A program made the position numbers and the translations under genes. From Streptomyces caelestis (GTDB lineage Bacteria; Actinomycetota; Actinomycetes; Streptomycetales; Streptomycetaceae): a stretch of DNA of 40,085 nucleotides. Every line of letters begins with the position of its first letter. Within the stretch, counting starts at the first letter, position 1. This document shows, piece by piece, positions 7,230 to 15,422 of the stretch. The notes beneath the pieces are model-generated. The model ran no database searches. It saw only the letters and a list, made by a program, of their open reading frames with translations, and was not told the origin of the DNA. Where the stretch lies: assembly GCF_001279005.1 (NCBI RefSeq), contig NZ_LGCN01000231.1, forward strand, positions 1 through 40,085. Direction: 5' to 3'.

Positions 7230-10200
7230 ATGGCCATAGAGCGGCGCGACAACGGACAGGGGCAGGAGAAGAACCCGGAGGAACGGAACCCGCAGGAAGC
7301 CCGGGACACCACCGCCGCTCGCAACATCGGCCAGCCCCAGAGCAACTTCCACTTCCTCCGCACCGAGTGGCCCGCCCTCTATGACGAAGCCCTCCGTGCC
7401 GAGCGGCTCGCCCACGCCGACCCCCGTACCTCCTGCTTCTACGCCCGCCGTGTCCTCGAACTCGCCGTGCACTGGATGTACGACAACGACTCCGCGCTGC
7501 GGCCCCCGTACCAGAACGACCTGAGCGCGATGCTGCACGAGCCGAGCATGCGGAACCTGGTCGGGCCGACGCTCAGCGCGAAGATGGACCTCATCCGGCG
7601 CCAGGGCAACCACGCCGTGCACCGCCCGGCCCCCGTCCAGGACAGGGACGCGGTGAGGACGGTCGCCGAGCTGTTCCACGTCTTCTACTGGTTCGCCCGC
7701 ACCTACGCGCCCGACCCGGCCACCGCTCCCGCCCCTGGTGTCCAGTTCGACACCCAGCGCATTCCGCGTCCCATCCCCGCCGAGGTCAAGTTGCGCCGCC
7801 AGGCCGAGCTGAAGAAGCAGGCCGAGGAGGATCAGGCCCGTTGGGACGCCCAGGCCAAGGAGCTGGCCGAGGCGCGCGCGAAGGGGGCGCAGCTCGCCTC
7901 CGAGGTGGCCGAGCTGCGTGCCCGGATCACCGAGCTCCGCAAGGCCAACGAGGCTCGCCCCGACACCCACGACTACGACGAGGCCGCCACCCGCGACCTG
8001 TTCATCGACCTCCTCCTCAAGGAGGCGGGCTGGGACCTCACCGAGGAGCGCGACCGCGAGTTCCCGGTCGACGGCGAGCCCGGAGTGATCAGCGAGTCCG
8101 GCAAGGGCTACGTGGACTACGTGCTGTGGGGCGACGACGACCGGCCCCTCGCCGTTGTCGAGGCCAAGCGCACCCGGGTCGACGCCCGCGCCGGCCGCCA
8201 GCAGGCCGAGCTCTACGCCGACGCGCTCGAGGCCGCCTACGGCCAACGACCGGTGATCTTCTACACCAACGGCTACGAGACCTACCTGTGGGATCAGTGG
8301 GGCAGGGGCAAGGACGTCAAGGACAAGAACAGGGGTTACCCGCCCCGCAGGGTCCAGGGCTTCCGCACCAAGGACGAGCTGCACTGGATGATCCGGCAAC
8401 GCGCCGGCCGGCTCGCCCTGAAGTCCTCCAACGTCAACCAGGGCATCGCGGGCCGCCCCTACCAGCTCCAGGCCATCCAGCGGGTCAGCGAGAGCTTCGA
8501 GAAGGAGAAGCGCCGCCGCGCCCTCCTTGTCATGGCGACCGGCACCGGCAAGACCCGCACCACCGTGGCCTTCGCCGAGCTGCTGCAGCGGGCGGGCTGG
8601 GTGCGCCGCATCCTCTTCCTCGCCGACCGTCAGGCCCTCGTCAACCAGGCGGTGCGGGCGTTCAAGGAGCACCTGCCGAACAGCGTGACGGTCAACCTCC
8701 TCACTGAGAAGAAGACCGACGCCCACGTCTACGTCTCGACGTACCCGACGATGATGAACCTGGTCAACGAGGTCACGGAGGACGGCCGCCGCCGCTTCGG
8801 GCCGGGCTTCTTCGACCTGGTCGTCATCGACGAGGCCCACCGCTCGGTCTACGACAAGTACGGCGAGCTGTTCGAGTACTTCGACAGCCTCCTCCTGGGA
8901 CTGACGGCCACGCCCAAGGACGACGTCGACCACAACACGTACCAGCTGTTCCAACTGGAGGACGGCGTCCCCACCGACTCCTACAGCCTGGACCAGGCCG
9001 CCTCGGACGGCTTCCTGGTGAAGCCGAACGTCGTCGACGTGCCCTTCGACTCCCTCCGGCGGGGCTTCCGCTACGACGACCTCACCGAGGAGCAGAAGGA
9101 GGCCTGGGACAACCTGGAGTGGACCGAGGACGGGCAGGTCCCCGACGCGGTCTCCGCCGACGAGATCAACCGCTTCCTGTTCAACCGGCCGACCATCAAC
9201 AAGGCGCTCGAAGTCCTGATGCGGCACGGCCTGCGCGTCGAGGGCGGGGACCGGCTCGGCAAGACGATCATCTTCGCCAAGAACAACACGCACGCCCTTG
9301 CCATCGAGGAGCAGTACAACCTCAACTACCCGCAGGGCGCCGGGAACGACGCCCGGGTCATCACCTACCAGGAGAAGAACCCCCAGCAGCTCATCGACGA
9401 CTTCTCCGACCCGGCCAAGGCCCCGGACATAGCCATCTCGGTCGACATGCTGGACACCGGCATCGACGTGCCCGAGGTGCTGAACCTCGTCCTGTTCAAG
9501 CCGGTGTACTCGCGGACCAAGTTCTGGCAGATGATCGGCCGCGGCACCCGTCTGCGCCCGGACGTATACGGGCCCGGCCGCGACAAGGACGGCTTCAACG
9601 TCTTCGACCTGTGCGGCAACGCGGAGTTCTTCAACCAGGAACTCGACCGCGCCCCCGCCCGGCAGGCCCCGACGCTCACCGAGAAGCTGCTGCAGCGCCA
9701 GCTCGACCTCATCCGGACGCTGGACCGCCGCCAGGCTCCTGACCCGGCGCAGGACGGCGGTCCGGACGCGATCGACACCGAGGCGTCCCTGCGCTGGGCG
9801 GCGGCGCACCGTCTCCACCGGACGGTGCGGGGCATGAACCTCGACAACTTCCTCGTGCGACCGCACCGCCGTCACATCGAGGTGTTCGGCGGCGACTTCG
9901 CCGCCTGGCACCGCATCGGCGACGACGCGGCCCACGCGCTGAGCGAGGACGTCCTCGGCCTGCCGTCCGACTACTGGCCGGAGGGCGAGGACAAGGGCGA
10001 GGAGGCCAAGCGCTTCGACCTCATCGCCTACCGTCTCCAGCTCGCGGCCCTGGAGGGTGGCTCCGACTACACGCGCCTGCGCGGCCAGGTCAAGGAGCTC
10101 GCGGAGGACCTCCTCGGCAAGAGGAACATCCCCGTCGTCCGCGATCAGGCCGACCTGCTGGAGGCCATCACGGACGACGCGTGGTGGCAGAACGTGACCG

Positions 10201-10835
10201 TCCCGATGCTGGAGCACGTGCGCCGCCGTGTGCGCGGCCTGGCCCACCTGGTCGACGCTCCGGCCGCTCGGAAGATCGTCTACACGGACATAGCGGAGGA
10301 CCACGGAGACCTGACGGAAGTCGAGCTCAAGGGCCTGCCCGTCGGCACGGACGAGGAGCGCTTCAAGCAGAAGGCCCGCGCCTACCTCCAGACCCACCGC
10401 GAACAGGAGGCCGTCCGCAAGCTGCGCGAGAACGAGCAGGTCACGGCTGAGGACCTGGCCACCCTGGAGGAGGTCTTCCTCACCGAGGGGGTCGCCTCCG
10501 CCGAAGACCTGGAGCAGAAGCGCGCGGCCGACGGCGGTCTCGGCGTGTTCCTGCGCCGCATCGGGGGTCTGGACCGGGAGGCGGCGCAGGAGGCCTTCTC
10601 CGGCTTCATCGCCGACCACGACCTCTCCGCCGACCAGATCGACCTCGTCGGCCTCATGGTCCGGTACGTGGCGGCCAACGGACTCATCGGCATCCGCGAC
10701 CTGTACGAGAACAACCTCTTCAGCAGCCGCGGGATCATCGACGACCACTTCACCGACGACGAGATCGACGCCCTGGAGGTCGTCTTCCGCACCCTGCGTG
10801 CCCGTGCCATCCCGGATGCGGACCTCGCAGCTTGA
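7230..10835 (+). CDS. hsdR: Type I restriction endonuclease subunit R, EcoEI/EcoR124-like with N-terminal DUF4145
   Basis: HsdR translocates and cleaves unmodified DNA. The 1201-residue protein starts with a DUF4145 domain (about 45-160, including RRQGNHAVH). A charged coiled coil follows at about 185-240. The HSDR_N nuclease domain has the PD-(D/E)xK residues in YVDYVLW (Asp296) and EAK (Glu311, Lys313). Next is a superfamily 2 helicase with Walker A ATGTGKT (about 436-442), DEAH (534-537) and LTATP (about 558-562). In the second helicase lobe DTGIDVPEVLN and the motif VI region MIGRGTRLRPD are present. The long C-terminal region should contact HsdM/HsdS. All catalytic motifs look intact, so the system is probably active. 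Confidence 0.95.
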   Translation: MAIERRDNGQGQEKNPEERNPQEARDTTAARNIGQPQSNFHFLRTEWPALYDEALRAERLAHADPRTSCFYARRVLELAVHWMYDNDSALRPPYQNDLSAMLHEPSMRNLVGPTLSAKMDLIRRQGNHAVHRPAPVQDRDAVRTVAELFHVFYWFARTYAPDPATAPAPGVQFDTQRIPRPIPAEVKLRRQAELKKQAEEDQARWDAQAKELAEARAKGAQLASEVAELRARITELRKANEARPDTHDYDEAATRDLFIDLLLKEAGWDLTEERDREFPVDGEPGVISESGKGYVDYVLWGDDDRPLAVVEAKRTRVDARAGRQQAELYADALEAAYGQRPVIFYTNGYETYLWDQWGRGKDVKDKNRGYPPRRVQGFRTKDELHWMIRQRAGRLALKSSNVNQGIAGRPYQLQAIQRVSESFEKEKRRRALLVMATGTGKTRTTVAFAELLQRAGWVRRILFLADRQALVNQAVRAFKEHLPNSVTVNLLTEKKTDAHVYVSTYPTMMNLVNEVTEDGRRRFGPGFFDLVVIDEAHRSVYDKYGELFEYFDSLLLGLTATPKDDVDHNTYQLFQLEDGVPTDSYSLDQAASDGFLVKPNVVDVPFDSLRRGFRYDDLTEEQKEAWDNLEWTEDGQVPDAVSADEINRFLFNRPTINKALEVLMRHGLRVEGGDRLGKTIIFAKNNTHALAIEEQYNLNYPQGAGNDARVITYQEKNPQQLIDDFSDPAKAPDIAISVDMLDTGIDVPEVLNLVLFKPVYSRTKFWQMIGRGTRLRPDVYGPGRDKDGFNVFDLCGNAEFFNQELDRAPARQAPTLTEKLLQRQLDLIRTLDRRQAPDPAQDGGPDAIDTEASLRWAAAHRLHRTVRGMNLDNFLVRPHRRHIEVFGGDFAAWHRIGDDAAHALSEDVLGLPSDYWPEGEDKGEEAKRFDLIAYRLQLAALEGGSDYTRLRGQVKELAEDLLGKRNIPVVRDQADLLEAITDDAWWQNVTVPMLEHVRRRVRGLAHLVDAPAARKIVYTDIAEDHGDLTEVELKGLPVGTDEERFKQKARAYLQTHREQEAVRKLRENEQVTAEDLATLEEVFLTEGVASAEDLEQKRAADGGLGVFLRRIGGLDREAAQEAFSGFIADHDLSADQIDLVGLMVRYVAANGLIGIRDLYENNLFSSRGIIDDHFTDDEIDALEVVFRTLRARAIPDADLAA

Positions 10836-10887
10836 GGAAACCCTTCCAGAGCCACGGAGCGGGCACGCACCGGGAAGAATGGACGGC

Positions 10888-11550
10888 ATGGCCGACACCG
10901 AAGCCCTGCGTGCCCGTTTCGTCCGCGCCCTGGAGGGGGCCCGCGGGCCCGGGGGCGGTCCGGATCCGCTGCCGTACGCCGACGACCTGCTCGGGCGCTG
11001 GCGGGAACCGCAGCGGCACTACCACACCCTCACCCACCTGACCGCCGTCCTCGACCACGTCGACGAGCTGGCGGACCACGCCGCCGACCCGGACGCGGTC
11101 CGGCTCGCCGCCTGGTTCCACGACGCCGTGTACCTGCCGGAGCGGTCGGAGAACGAGGAGCGGTCCGCCCGGCTCGCCGAGCGGGCGCTGCCCGAGGCCG
11201 GGGTGTCCGCGGAGAGGACCGCCGAGGTGGCCCGGCTGGTGCGGCTCACCGTCACGCACGATCCCGCCGGCGACGACCGGAACGGACAGGTGCTGTGCGA
11301 CGCCGACCTCGCGGTCCTCGCCGCGCCGCCGTCGGCGTACGCCGCCTACACCGCCGCCGTGCGCGAGGAGTACCACTTCGTGCCGAACGAGGCGTTCCGC
11401 GAGGGGCGGGCCGACGTGCTGCGGCAACTCCTCGCCCTGCCACGGCTGTTCCGTACGCCCTACGGTCAGGAGCACTGGGAGGCCACCGCCCGCTACAACC
11501 TGCGCGGCGAGCTGGAAATGCTGTCGCCCCCGGCCGCGCCGCCCGCCTAG
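10888..11550 (+). CDS. HD domain phosphohydrolase-like protein
   Basis: The 220-residue protein has metal-binding HD-type motifs in order: HYHTLTHL at about 44-51, WFHDAVY at about 75-81, THDP, and CDADLAVL. Proteins of this kind are predicted metal-dependent phosphohydrolases with unknown nucleotide or phosphoester substrates. I choose the ATG at 10888 over 10879 because GGGAAG at 10872-10877 is correctly spaced only for the later start. It follows hsdR by about 50 bases but its base composition and gene context belong to the core chromosome. This marks the right edge of the restriction island. Confidence 0.85.
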   Translation: MADTEALRARFVRALEGARGPGGGPDPLPYADDLLGRWREPQRHYHTLTHLTAVLDHVDELADHAADPDAVRLAAWFHDAVYLPERSENEERSARLAERALPEAGVSAERTAEVARLVRLTVTHDPAGDDRNGQVLCDADLAVLAAPPSAYAAYTAAVREEYHFVPNEAFREGRADVLRQLLALPRLFRTPYGQEHWEATARYNLRGELEMLSPPAAPPA

Positions 11551-11553
11551 CCT
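11548..11553 (+). promoter_or_regulatory. -10-like TAGCCT before the fused isomerase/acetyltransferase gene
   Basis: TAGCCT overlaps the stop codon of the HD gene and lies 12 bases before the ATG at 11560. No ribosome binding site is seen. It fits the leaderless pattern, but no -35 is evident and read-through from the HD gene is possible. Confidence 0.35.
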
Positions 11554-11559
11554 GCCCGC

Positions 11560-12660
11560 ATGCATGCGGTGGGAGCGGAACAGGTGGAGGAAGCCGTCGC
11601 GGACTGCGTGGCGGCGCTGGGGGCGGTCGTCGACCGGGACTGGGGGACGGTGAGGGCCGGGCGGCTGGAGTGGAGCTGCCGGCGGACGGCGGAGCACATC
11701 GCGAGCGATCTCGTCGCGTACGCGGGACAGCTCGCCGGGCGGGCGCAGGACGCGTACGTGCCCTTCCAGATCACGCTCGACGGCAGCGAGGACGGCCTGG
11801 ACCCCGCCGACAACGCGGGCGCCCTCCAGGTGATCACCACGACCGGCGCCCTGCTCGCCGCCGCGATCCGCACCACCCCCCGCGCGGTCCGCGCCTTCCA
11901 CCCGTCCCCCTTCCGGCACGCGAACCGTGAGGGGTTCGCCGCGATGGGCGTCGCCGAGGTGCTGCTGCACACGCACGACATCGCCGTGGGGACGGGGATC
12001 GCGTACGAACCGCCGGCCGGACTGGCCTCCTTCGTCCTGACCCGGATCTTCCCGCGGGTCGAGCCGGGGCCCACGCCGTGGCGGACGCTGCTGTGGGCCA
12101 CCGGGCGCGGCGAGCTGCCGGGGCGGGAGCCGGTCACCGGGTGGCGGTGGAGCAACAACCCGGTGCTGCGGTCTCAGCGGCTGACCCTGGAGGGCGTCAC
12201 CCCCGCGGTCGCGGCCGATCTCTCCCTCGCCGGCGACGGCGGGTTCGACTGGGTGGACTCGGGGCCGCTCGAGGGGACGCGGGAGGGCGCCGGGATGCTG
12301 CTCACGCAGTACGAGGAGGGCGTCCTCCACCCGGAGTGGGGCATGTACGTCCTGGTCCGGCGCGAGGACGACCGCGCGGTGGGCGCGATGGGGTTCCACG
12401 GCGCCCCGGACGAGGACGGCAGGGTGGAGATCGGCTACGACCTCTCCGTGGACGCCCGCGGCCACGGCTACGCCACCGAGGCGCTGCGCACCCTGTCGGC
12501 GTGGGCGCTCGCGCAGGACGGCGTACGGACGGTGGCCGCCGTCGTCGAGCGGGAGAACGGGCCCTCGCGGAAGGTCGTCACCCGGGCCGGTTTCACCGAG
12601 GTGTCCCGGCAGGAGGGGCGGATCTCCTACGCACTGGTCTCCTGCGAACCGGGCGGCTGA
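11560..12660 (+). CDS. Fusion of mycothiol-dependent isomerase-type (DinB) domain and GNAT acetyltransferase
   Basis: This 366-residue protein joins two enzymatic folds. Residues 1 to about 200 are an MDMPI/DinB-like domain (RLEWSCRRTAEHIASDLVAY, then EVLLHTHDIAVG with putative metal-binding histidines). Residues about 205-366 are a GNAT acetyltransferase with the acetyl-CoA loop RGHGYATEALR and a VERENGPSRKV segment. The acetyl acceptor is unknown; a thiol- or mycothiol-linked substrate is only a guess from the fusion. Its 3' end overlaps the convergent DUF4031 gene by 34 bases. Both domains look complete. Confidence 0.85.
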   Translation: MHAVGAEQVEEAVADCVAALGAVVDRDWGTVRAGRLEWSCRRTAEHIASDLVAYAGQLAGRAQDAYVPFQITLDGSEDGLDPADNAGALQVITTTGALLAAAIRTTPRAVRAFHPSPFRHANREGFAAMGVAEVLLHTHDIAVGTGIAYEPPAGLASFVLTRIFPRVEPGPTPWRTLLWATGRGELPGREPVTGWRWSNNPVLRSQRLTLEGVTPAVAADLSLAGDGGFDWVDSGPLEGTREGAGMLLTQYEEGVLHPEWGMYVLVRREDDRAVGAMGFHGAPDEDGRVEIGYDLSVDARGHGYATEALRTLSAWALAQDGVRTVAAVVERENGPSRKVVTRAGFTEVSRQEGRISYALVSCEPGG

Positions 12661-12920
12661 GCCGCGCCCTTGCGGCGCCGCAGCCCCGCCCCGTGCAGCA
12701 GCCGCACCACCTCGCGGCTGCTGACCTCGACCGCCCCGGCGCGCACGGCGTCGGCGTACCGGTGCCGGGGGAGGTCGTAGTGGTCGCGTTCGAAGGCGCG
12801 GCGGGGGACGCCCAGACGGTCGGCGAAGGTGTGCAGTTCGTCGTAGGAGAGGTCGCTGACGAGGTGGGACCACATCCGTCCGTGGCCCGGCCAGGCGGGC
12901 GGGTCGATGTAGACGGTCAC
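12627..12920 (-). CDS. DUF4031 domain-containing protein
   Basis: A 97-residue protein beginning TVYIDPPAWPGHGRMWSHL, the DUF4031 signature, followed by SYDELHTFADRLGVP and DLPRHRYADAV. The function is unknown. It begins with the GTG at 12920, which overlaps the upstream gene's stop by 4 bases, so the two are coupled. It ends inside the convergent fused acetyltransferase gene, overlapping it by 34 bases, which may allow antisense interference between the two transcripts. Confidence 0.85.
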   Translation of the reverse strand: MTVYIDPPAWPGHGRMWSHLVSDLSYDELHTFADRLGVPRRAFERDHYDLPRHRYADAVRAGAVEVSSREVVRLLHGAGLRRRKGAAQPPGSQETSA

Positions 12921-13321
12921 GAGGGCGTCGCTCCGTCCAGTGCGCCCACCGCCGCGACCCGCACGCCCGCCTTGTGGCACACCCAGTGCGGATCGGGGCC
13001 GAGTTCCGGCTCCACGTCCAGCGCGTGCGGGTCGCCGGTGCCGCAGACCGGGCACAGCGGCCAGCGCCCGTACCGTTCCAGCAGGGCGTCCTGTACGTCC
13101 TGGGCGACCAGGCCGGGGAGGAACCCGGCGCCGTCCGGCCACTGCTCCACCCACCAGCGCCGGTGCGTGACGGACTCCTCGACGAGGGACACCACGTCCG
13201 CCTCGGCGACCTCGCGCGCGGCCAGATCGGCGAGCACGAGGGCGCGCGCCGCGTGCAAGGCCTGCTCCAGGGGGTTGACGGGGCGGGGTCCGGGGGCGCC
13301 GGGTTCGTCGTGGGGGTCCAT
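12917..13321 (-). CDS. Conserved hypothetical protein with a zinc-ribbon-like Cys pattern
   Basis: I do not recognise a named family. The 134-residue product has a helical N-terminal half with an acidic stretch. A possible metal knuckle follows near residues 90-116 (CPVCGTGDPH, then PHWVCHKAG), suggesting zinc binding through three cysteines and a histidine. The ATG at 13321 lies 57 bases from the divergent murR-like gene. Its stop overlaps the start of the DUF4031 gene (GTGA), so the two form one operon and probably one functional unit. Confidence 0.75.
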   Translation of the reverse strand: MDPHDEPGAPGPRPVNPLEQALHAARALVLADLAAREVAEADVVSLVEESVTHRRWWVEQWPDGAGFLPGLVAQDVQDALLERYGRWPLCPVCGTGDPHALDVEPELGPDPHWVCHKAGVRVAAVGALDGATPS

Positions 13322-13340
13322 GCCCCCATTGTGCGCACTC

Positions 13341-13370
13341 TTGACCACACGACCGGAACGAAAATATCTT
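13341..13370 (+). promoter_or_regulatory. Promoter of the murR-like gene, probably leaderless
   Basis: A -35 TTGACC (13341-13346) and a -10 TATCTT (13365-13370) are separated by 18 bases. The -10 begins 13 bases before the GTG at 13378 and no Shine-Dalgarno sequence is present, so the transcript should start at or next to the start codon. Confidence 0.6.
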
Positions 13371-13372
13371 TC
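13360..13372. promoter_or_regulatory. Candidate RpiR-type autoregulatory operator
   Basis: GAAAATATCTTTC contains GAAA and TTTC arms around 5 bases and lies over the -10 box. A related GAAAACTTTC occurs just inside the gene at 13395-13404. Their position would let the regulator repress its own promoter. Confidence 0.4.
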
Positions 13373-13377
13373 ACATC

Positions 13378-14319
13378 GTGACCCGTGAAGTGAAGAAAAC
13401 TTTCGACAGCGGTTCCGGTGGCGGCGTGCCCGCCCCTCCCCCGCCCGCCGCCCTGGCGGCCAAGGTGCGCACACTGGCTCCGTCGATGACCCGGTCCATG
13501 CAGCGGGTCGCCGAGGCCGTCGCCGAGGATCCGGCCGGCTGCGCGGCCCTCACGGTCACGGGGCTCGCCCAGCTCACCGGCACCAGCGAGGCCACCGTCG
13601 TCCGCACCGCCCGCCTGCTCGGCTACCCCGGCTACCGCGACCTGCGCCTCGCGCTGGCCGGTCTCGCCGCCCAGCAGCAGTCCGGACGGGCGCCCGCCAT
13701 CACCACCGACATCGCGGTGGACGACCCCATAGCCGACGTCGTGGCGAAACTCGCCTACGACGAGCAGCAGACCCTCGCCGACACCGCGGCCGGGCTGGAC
13801 ACCGTGCAGCTCGCGGCGGCCGTGTCCGCCCTGGCCGGCGCCCGCCGCACCGATGTGTACGGCGTCGGCGCGTCGGGTCTGGTCGCCCAGGACCTCACCC
13901 AGAAGCTGCTGCGCATAGGCCTGCTGGCGCACGCCCACAGCGACCCGCACCTCGCCGTCACCAACGCGGTGCAGCTGCGCCCGGGGGACGTGGCGATCGC
14001 CGTCACCCACTCCGGGTCGACCGGGGACGTCATCGAACCCCTCCGGGTCGCCTTCGAGCGCGGTGCGACGACGGTGGCGGTCACCGGCCGCCCGGACGGC
14101 CCCGTCACGCAGTACGCCGACCACGTCCTGACCACGTCCACGGCCCGGGAGAGCGAGCTGCGGCCGGCCGCGATGTCCTCCCGGACGGGGCAGTTGCTGG
14201 TGGTGGACTGTCTGTTCGTGGGGGTCGCCCAGCGGACGTACGAGTCGGCGGCGCCTTCGCTGGCCGCGTCGTACGAGGCGTTGGCCCATCGGCACCGGGT
14301 GCCTCGTCAGAGCCCCTAG
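13378..14319 (+). CDS. MurR/RpiR family transcriptional regulator with SIS domain
   Basis: The 313-residue protein has an N-terminal RpiR helix-turn-helix (about 35-110, including TGLAQLTGTSEATVVRTARL). A C-terminal SIS sugar-phosphate-binding domain follows (about 140-280, including VYGVGASGLVAQDL and AVTHSGSTGDVIEPL). Because murQ follows, the natural ligand is probably N-acetylmuramic acid 6-phosphate, as for MurR in other bacteria. It starts at a GTG that appears to be the first base of its mRNA. The gap of about 125 bases to murQ contains a repeat element and a good ribosome binding site, so co-transcription is likely but not certain. Confidence 0.88.
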   Translation: MTREVKKTFDSGSGGGVPAPPPPAALAAKVRTLAPSMTRSMQRVAEAVAEDPAGCAALTVTGLAQLTGTSEATVVRTARLLGYPGYRDLRLALAGLAAQQQSGRAPAITTDIAVDDPIADVVAKLAYDEQQTLADTAAGLDTVQLAAAVSALAGARRTDVYGVGASGLVAQDLTQKLLRIGLLAHAHSDPHLAVTNAVQLRPGDVAIAVTHSGSTGDVIEPLRVAFERGATTVAVTGRPDGPVTQYADHVLTTSTARESELRPAAMSSRTGQLLVVDCLFVGVAQRTYESAAPSLAASYEALAHRHRVPRQSP

Positions 14320-14345
14320 GGGCTGATCCCGTGTTTCGACCGCGG

Positions 14346-14406
14346 CCGGTTTGGGGCCGGTCGCGCCCACGCGGCGGAGCCGCACATGTCACAGCCCCGC
14401 GCCCCT
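14346..14406 (-). repeat. Streptomyces intergenic repeat, copy 1 of 3
   Basis: In minus orientation this shares TGCGGCT, CCGCCGCG and GGGCGCGACCGGCC, in the same order and spacing, with 22410-22471 and 36695-36755. It is a dispersed non-coding repeat. Here it sits in the leader of murQ. Confidence 0.75.
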
Positions 14407-14444
14407 GGGGGAGCTCTCCCACCCCGAGCTGGAAGGTCACCGTC

Positions 14445-15380
14445 ATGTCTCCTTCTCACCACGACCTCCGCGCCCAGCTGGAGACGCTCACCACCGAGGC
14501 GTTCCGGCCCGAGCTGGCGGACGTCGACCGGTTGCCGACGCTCGACATCGCGCGGCTGATGAACGGCGAGGACGCCTCGGTGGCCGGCGCCGTGGCCGAG
14601 CAGGTGCCGGTGATCGCCGCCGCGATCGACGCCGTCGCCGAGCGGATGGCCCGCGGCGGACGGCTGGTCTACGCGGGCGCCGGCACCGCCGGCCGGCTGG
14701 GGGTGCTGGACGCCTCCGAGTGCCCGCCCACCTTCAACACCGATCCGGCGCGGGTCGTCGGTCTGATCGCGGGCGGCCGGGGCGCCCTGGTCACCTCGGT
14801 GGAGGGCGCCGAGGACTCCCGCGAGCTGGCCGAGGCCGACCTGGCCGCGCTGGGGCTGACCGCCGACGACACGGTGGTCGGGGTCTCCGCCTCCGGCCGC
14901 ACCCCCTACGCGGTCGGCGCCGTCGCGTACGCCCGTGCGCGCGGCGCCCTCACCGTGGGCCTGGCCTGCAACCGGGGCAGCGCGCTGGCGGCGGCGGCCG
15001 AGCACGGCATCGAGGTCGTCGTCGGCCCGGAGTTCCTCACCGGCTCCACGCGCCTGAAGGCCGGTACGGCGCAGAAGCTGGTGCTGAACATGCTGTCGAC
15101 GATCACGATGATCCGGCTGGGCAAGACGTACGGGAACCTGATGGTCGACGTGCGGGCCTCCAACGAGAAGCTGCGCGCCCGTTCCCGCCGTATCGTCGCG
15201 CAGGCGACGGGCGCGGCGGACGACGTCGTCGAGCGTGCCCTGACCGCCACGGACGGCGAGGTCAAGCACGCCATCCTGGTCGTCCTGGCCGACGTGGACG
15301 GCCCGACGGCCGCCCGCCTCCTCGCGGAGTCCGACGGCCACCTGCGCGCGGCGCTGGCGAGGGCGGGCGACGGGGCGTAG
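14445..15380 (+). CDS. murQ: N-acetylmuramic acid 6-phosphate etherase
   Basis: MurQ cleaves the lactyl ether of MurNAc-6-phosphate to GlcNAc-6-phosphate and D-lactate in cytoplasmic cell-wall recycling. The 311-residue protein contains the SIS-fold signature YAGAGTAGRLGVLDASECPP with the catalytic Glu in ASECPP. SASGRTPYAVGA and GPEFLTGSTRLKAGTAQKL are also present, as in characterised MurQ. The ATG at 14445 has GGAAGG 9-14 bases upstream; the longer frame from 14331 translates the repeat element and is rejected. The product feeds NagA (30286-31431) further along the window. A MurR-type regulator precedes it. Confidence 0.95.
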   Translation: MSPSHHDLRAQLETLTTEAFRPELADVDRLPTLDIARLMNGEDASVAGAVAEQVPVIAAAIDAVAERMARGGRLVYAGAGTAGRLGVLDASECPPTFNTDPARVVGLIAGGRGALVTSVEGAEDSRELAEADLAALGLTADDTVVGVSASGRTPYAVGAVAYARARGALTVGLACNRGSALAAAAEHGIEVVVGPEFLTGSTRLKAGTAQKLVLNMLSTITMIRLGKTYGNLMVDVRASNEKLRARSRRIVAQATGAADDVVERALTATDGEVKHAILVVLADVDGPTAARLLAESDGHLRAALARAGDGA

Positions 15381-15422
15381 CGGCCGGGCGGATACTGGAG
15401 GCACCCGACCCGGAGACGAACC

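Noticed and set aside
1545..10835. Prophage or integrative element carrying the restriction genes
   Set aside because: I saw no integrase, replication gene, tRNA target or flanking direct repeats. The island may have come by homologous recombination.
7146..10898. Long open frame of about 1250 codons antisense to hsdR
   Set aside because: It is a shadow of hsdR codon bias in high-GC DNA. The translation is low-complexity Val/Leu/Gly/Asp with no domain, while hsdR has intact motifs.
10750..14385. Open frame of about 1210 codons on the minus strand
   Set aside because: It crosses several well-supported genes on the opposite strand. Only the smaller DUF4031 and hypothetical genes in other frames are real.
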